This document shows positions 61,460 to 64,000 of a stretch of DNA of 64,000 nt, in pieces; positions within the stretch are counted from its first letter, which is position 1; each line of letters starts with the position of its first letter. The position numbers and the translations under genes are program-made. The stretch lies in NCBI GenBank assembly GCA_041905595.1, contig JAYRKT010000018.1:16382-80381 (forward strand), given 5' to 3'. The DNA comes from Aliitabrizicola sp041905595 (GTDB taxonomy: Bacteria; Pseudomonadota; Alphaproteobacteria; Rhodobacterales; Rhodobacteraceae). The notes beneath the pieces were generated by a model. The model searched no databases and had not been told where the DNA came from. It saw nothing but the letters and a program-made list of their open reading frames with translations.

Positions 61460-62760
61460 GTGGACATGACAGCCACTGGTCCGCGCGTGGGCCGCTTCTG
61501 ACCGGGTTCTTCACCCTCGCGCTGATCCTTGGCGGATTGGGGGGCTGGTCGACGATGACGACACTGGCAGGGGCGGTGATCGCGCCTGGCCAGATCGAGG
61601 TGGAGCAGAACCGCCAGGTCATTCAGCATCCCGATGGTGGGGTGGTGGAGCTTATCGCAGTCGAAGAAGGATCGACGGTCAAGGCCGGCGACCTGCTGGT
61701 GCGGCTGGACGGCTCGCTGCTGCGGTCGGAGCAGGCGATCGTCGAGAACCAGCTGTTCGAGCTTCGTGCCCGCGGTGCCCGCTTGACGGCCGAACGCGAC
61801 GCCGCCGCCGATGTCTCGTTCCCGAAGGATCTGGAATTGGTCGCAGCTGGCCGCGCGGATATCGACGAGCTGGTCCAGGGGCAACGCAAGCTGTTCGAGG
61901 CCCGCCGCGAGACGCTTGAGCAACAGATCGACCAGATCGGCAAGCGCACCGGACAGATCGAAAGCCAAATCAAGGGGATCGACGCGCAGCGTATCGCGTT
62001 GGACCAGCAATTGGGTTTCGTGAACCGGGAACTCGACAAACAGCAGATGCTTCTCGACAAGGGGCTGGCGCAGGCTGGCAGGGTGATGGAACTCTCCCGC
62101 GAACGGGCGCGTATTTTGGGCGAGATTGGCCAGTTGTCCTCGGACCGGGCCCAGGCCGAGGGCCGCATCACCGAATTGCAGATCGAGCGCCTAACCCTGG
62201 CCGCAAAGCGCCGCGAGGACGCGACGACCGAGTTGCGTGACGTCGCAACGAAGGAACTCGAACTCGCGGAACGCGCGAGGGCGCTTGCAGAAAGGATCGA
62301 CCGGCTGGAAATCCGGGCGCCTGTCTCGGGGGTGGTGCTGGGGTTGCAGACGACGTCACCCAGATCGGTGCTGCAGCCGGCGGCGCCCGTCCTTTTCCTC
62401 GTGCCACAGGACCGTCCGCTGATCATCGCGGCCAAGATCCCGACAATCCACATCGACCAGGTCGCAGTCGGTCAGGAAGCCCGCCTGCATTTCTCGGCCT
62501 TCTCCTCGCGGACGACACCCGAGTTGACAGGGCGGGTGACAGTCGTGTCGGCCGACGCAATCAAGGACGAACGGACGGATGTTTCATACTACCGGGTCGA
62601 GATCGTGCTGGCGCCGGGGCAAGAGCGGAAGCTCGATGGCAAGCTGCTGTTGCCGGGAATGCCGGTTGAAGCATTCCTGCGGACCGAGGACCGGACGCCG
62701 CTAACCTATCTCGTCCGGCCGTTCCAGGATTTCCTGGACCGCGCCTTCCGGGAAAGCTGA
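61456..62760 (+). CDS. Type I secretion membrane fusion protein (HlyD/PrtE type)
   Basis: 434 residues. One membrane helix (about 15-45), lipoyl-like halves (GQIEVEQNRQVIQHPDGGVV and IRAPVSGVVLGLQTTSP), a long coiled-coil alpha-hairpin (about 100-280), and the beta-barrel domain with C-terminal conserved PGMPVEAFLRTEDRTPLTYL. Works with the ABC protein and TolC. The stop lies in a hairpin shared with the convergent LuxR gene. Confidence 0.93.
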   Translation: MSGHDSHWSARGPLLTGFFTLALILGGLGGWSTMTTLAGAVIAPGQIEVEQNRQVIQHPDGGVVELIAVEEGSTVKAGDLLVRLDGSLLRSEQAIVENQLFELRARGARLTAERDAAADVSFPKDLELVAAGRADIDELVQGQRKLFEARRETLEQQIDQIGKRTGQIESQIKGIDAQRIALDQQLGFVNRELDKQQMLLDKGLAQAGRVMELSRERARILGEIGQLSSDRAQAEGRITELQIERLTLAAKRREDATTELRDVATKELELAERARALAERIDRLEIRAPVSGVVLGLQTTSPRSVLQPAAPVLFLVPQDRPLIIAAKIPTIHIDQVAVGQEARLHFSAFSSRTTPELTGRVTVVSADAIKDERTDVSYYRVEIVLAPGQERKLDGKLLLPGMPVEAFLRTEDRTPLTYLVRPFQDFLDRAFRES

Positions 62761-62778
62761 CCGGCGCGTGGCCGGTCA
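62758..62778. terminator. Bidirectional hairpin overlapping both stop codons
   Basis: TGACCGGC (62758-62765), loop GCGTG, GCCGGTCA (62771-62778). The TGA stop of the membrane fusion gene is the first 3 bases of the left arm, and the TGA of the convergent LuxR gene is the mirrored right arm. Confidence 0.65.
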
Positions 62779-63531
62779 GATCATGAAATTGCTGACGCCG
62801 ACCGTGAGAAACATCAACACTGAACCCCCGAGTTTCTGGAACTCGAACTGTGCAAGTTTGGCGATGGCCTGAACCCGGTTGTTAACGTGCAACTGCTTGA
62901 AGACGTTGTTCACGTGAACCTTCACGGTGCCTTCGGCAAGCGAAAGTTCGCGGGCGATCGCCTTGTTTGTCATGCCCCGGGCCATCAGGACCATGACGGA
63001 TTTCTGGCGGCCAGAGAGAGGACGGGTCTGCAGCAAATCCATTCCGTTATGCCCGGACGGTCGGACTTGTTCGATGCCGGAAGGATCATCGGGTTCGTCG
63101 TATAGCCGGCGGAGCCCCGCGACCGGCCGGCTGGCGCCAGCTCTTGAACTTCCGACGATTGAGTTCGGTAGGTAGACCTGCCCTTCGGACAGGCGTCGGA
63201 TCGCGTCCACGAACTCAGCCGCCGTCTGACGGCGCAGGACGCAGCCTTGGGCGCCCTTGGCCAGACAGGCGATCAGGTCGTTCAGCGAATGACTGTCGCA
63301 GACTGCAAGGATCCGTGTGCCGGGGCTGTGCGTCCTGCCTTCGGCCACAAGGCCATCAAATTCCACGGTGGCAGTATCGACGATGATTATTGTTTCTGTC
63401 CCGCGACAGGCTGGGCAATCAACGCCGATCTCGTCCTGAATGTCGGCGTCAGGAAACGCGGCTTTCAGGATTGCTTGAATGCCATCAAAGAATAGGTCTT
63501 TCCGACCCAAAAGCCGAAATACTGATACCAC
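62776..63531 (-). CDS. LuxR-family response regulator-like protein
   Basis: 251 residues from a GTG at 63531. N-terminal receiver-like domain (VFRLLGRKDLFFDGIQAIL, TIIIVDTATVEFD, FVDAIRRLSEGQVYLPNSIV), linker, and C-terminal LuxR helix-turn-helix (LSGRQKSVMVLMARGMTNKA, LAEGTVKVHVNNVFKQLHVN). The start is supported by a GGGGGA ribosome site and a promoter 27 bases upstream; an ATG-type start at 63678 would lie upstream of this promoter. It is convergent to the type I exporter and may regulate the RTX gene. A conventional phosphorylation Asp is uncertain. Confidence 0.85.
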   Translation of the reverse strand: MVSVFRLLGRKDLFFDGIQAILKAAFPDADIQDEIGVDCPACRGTETIIIVDTATVEFDGLVAEGRTHSPGTRILAVCDSHSLNDLIACLAKGAQGCVLRRQTAAEFVDAIRRLSEGQVYLPNSIVGSSRAGASRPVAGLRRLYDEPDDPSGIEQVRPSGHNGMDLLQTRPLSGRQKSVMVLMARGMTNKAIARELSLAEGTVKVHVNNVFKQLHVNNRVQAIAKLAQFEFQKLGGSVLMFLTVGVSNFMI

Positions 63532-63557
63532 AATGAAAGTCCCCCGACCTTCGTAAA

Positions 63558-63586
63558 AGAATAATCCACAGTTTACGTTTTGGCAA
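63558..63586 (-). promoter_or_regulatory. Sigma-70-like promoter of the LuxR gene
   Basis: On the minus strand TTGCCA and TATTCT are separated by exactly 17 bases, 27 bases upstream of the GTG start at 63531. The flanks are AT-rich. The remaining 63587-63854 stretch shows no other recognisable element. Confidence 0.6.
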
Positions 63587-63854
63587 CTAACCGAAATTGA
63601 AGCAATATTCTCGCAAAGGTTGCGGGTTGGCGGCGTCCCGACAATTTTGCCGCGATCGGCGCCTGTATCGACATCCAATCTCGAATTGAGATTTCAGCGG
63701 CGCCCGCGGTTAGCGACGCAGGAAGGACGAATGATATGCGCCGCGATCAAGAATTCGAAATAAGGGTTTTCAGGGGCTTGGCTCCTGTTACGTTACGGCC
63801 GAACCGCCGCCGGGCGCCGCCACAGGGGCCAGTCGGACGGCAAGGGAGTTTCGG

Positions 63855-64000
63855 ATGCGCCTCTGGCTGCAGATTGTCGTGACGCTGGTGCTCCTGTCAG
63901 CCGCAGTGCCTCTGGCCGCGCGCTATCTGCCGGCTTCGCATCCCTGGCTCGACAGGGTGGGGTTGCTGGCCCCGATGTCCAGTCTTGGCTTCGTCGCCGA
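63855..64000 (+). CDS. N-terminus of membrane-anchored protein, cut by window edge
   Basis: ATG at 63855 with AGGGAGTTTCGG upstream. The visible 48 residues begin MRLWLQIVVTLVLLSAAVPL, then AARYLPASHPWLDRVGLL: a single hydrophobic anchor followed by a periplasmic start, as in efflux periplasmic adaptor proteins. The rest lies outside the window, so the function is not determined. Confidence 0.55.
   Translation, partial: MRLWLQIVVTLVLLSAAVPLAARYLPASHPWLDRVGLLAPMSSLGFVA

Overview
The window is GC-rich chromosomal DNA from an alphaproteobacterium, most likely a member of the Rhodobacterales (Rhodobacteraceae/Paracoccaceae). The clearest taxonomic hint is a complete beta-hydroxyaspartate-cycle locus (bhcR-bhcABCD) in the order known from Paracoccus. 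Other hints are the GC bias, tightly overlapping ATGA/GTGA operons, a DUF1127 protein and an RTX/type I secretion module. No rRNA, tRNA or CRISPR array was recognised. The identity is inferred from gene content only.

Layout. 1-4.06 kb: the end of a sensor kinase, a zincin-like lipoprotein-sized protein, a CadC/TolB/TPR regulator, and decayed transposase fragments of three families (IS3, IS5, IS6). 4.0-12.0 kb (minus strand): a GntR-controlled operon with a Pot-type ABC transporter, two amidohydrolases and a flavin reductase, probably for uptake and breakdown of an N-containing compound. 12.2-13.2 kb: a graveyard of sdaA, gcvP and integrase fragments. 13.2-19.4 kb (minus): arsenic resistance in two units. 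One is an arsR-arsC fusion with arsJ-type GAPDH and ArsJ; the other is an ArsR with a CC-x5-C motif, a flavoprotein with a cysteine-pair tail and an MFS pump. 19.6-24.9 kb: bhcR and bhcABCD, glyoxylate assimilation. 25.0-31.3 kb: a hydantoin/Asp racemase-like gene with a Liv-type ABC transporter and a divergent GntR regulator.

31.5-40.5 kb: a LysR gene divergent from an operon encoding a class A beta-lactamase-fold protein without a signal peptide, a complete Dpp/Opp-type ABC transporter, and a fusion of a YkuD L,D-transpeptidase-like domain to an M14-type zinc peptidase. The layout recalls ampR-ampC and murein-peptide recycling, and this is my main candidate for an undescribed system. 40.6-47.7 kb: a winged-helix/alpha-beta-hydrolase fusion, a DUF1127 protein, and an operon of OsmC, a flavoprotein, an MFS carrier and a cysteine synthase-glutaredoxin fusion. 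48-54.2 kb: an AraC regulator and hoxFUYHW, a soluble NAD-linked [NiFe] hydrogenase with its protease but no hyp genes. 54.3-64 kb: three tandem 14-bp repeats, a 1.7-kDa-residue-scale (about 1,695 aa) secreted haem peroxidase with RTX repeats, its type I ABC exporter and membrane fusion protein, a convergent LuxR regulator with a good promoter, and the start of another membrane-anchored protein at the right edge.

Across the window the genes fit a metabolically versatile heterotroph that scavenges small organic molecules (four ABC importers: Pot, Liv, Dpp and their enzymes), uses C2 compounds through the beta-hydroxyaspartate cycle, can exchange electrons between H2 and NAD, and defends itself against arsenic and oxidative stress.
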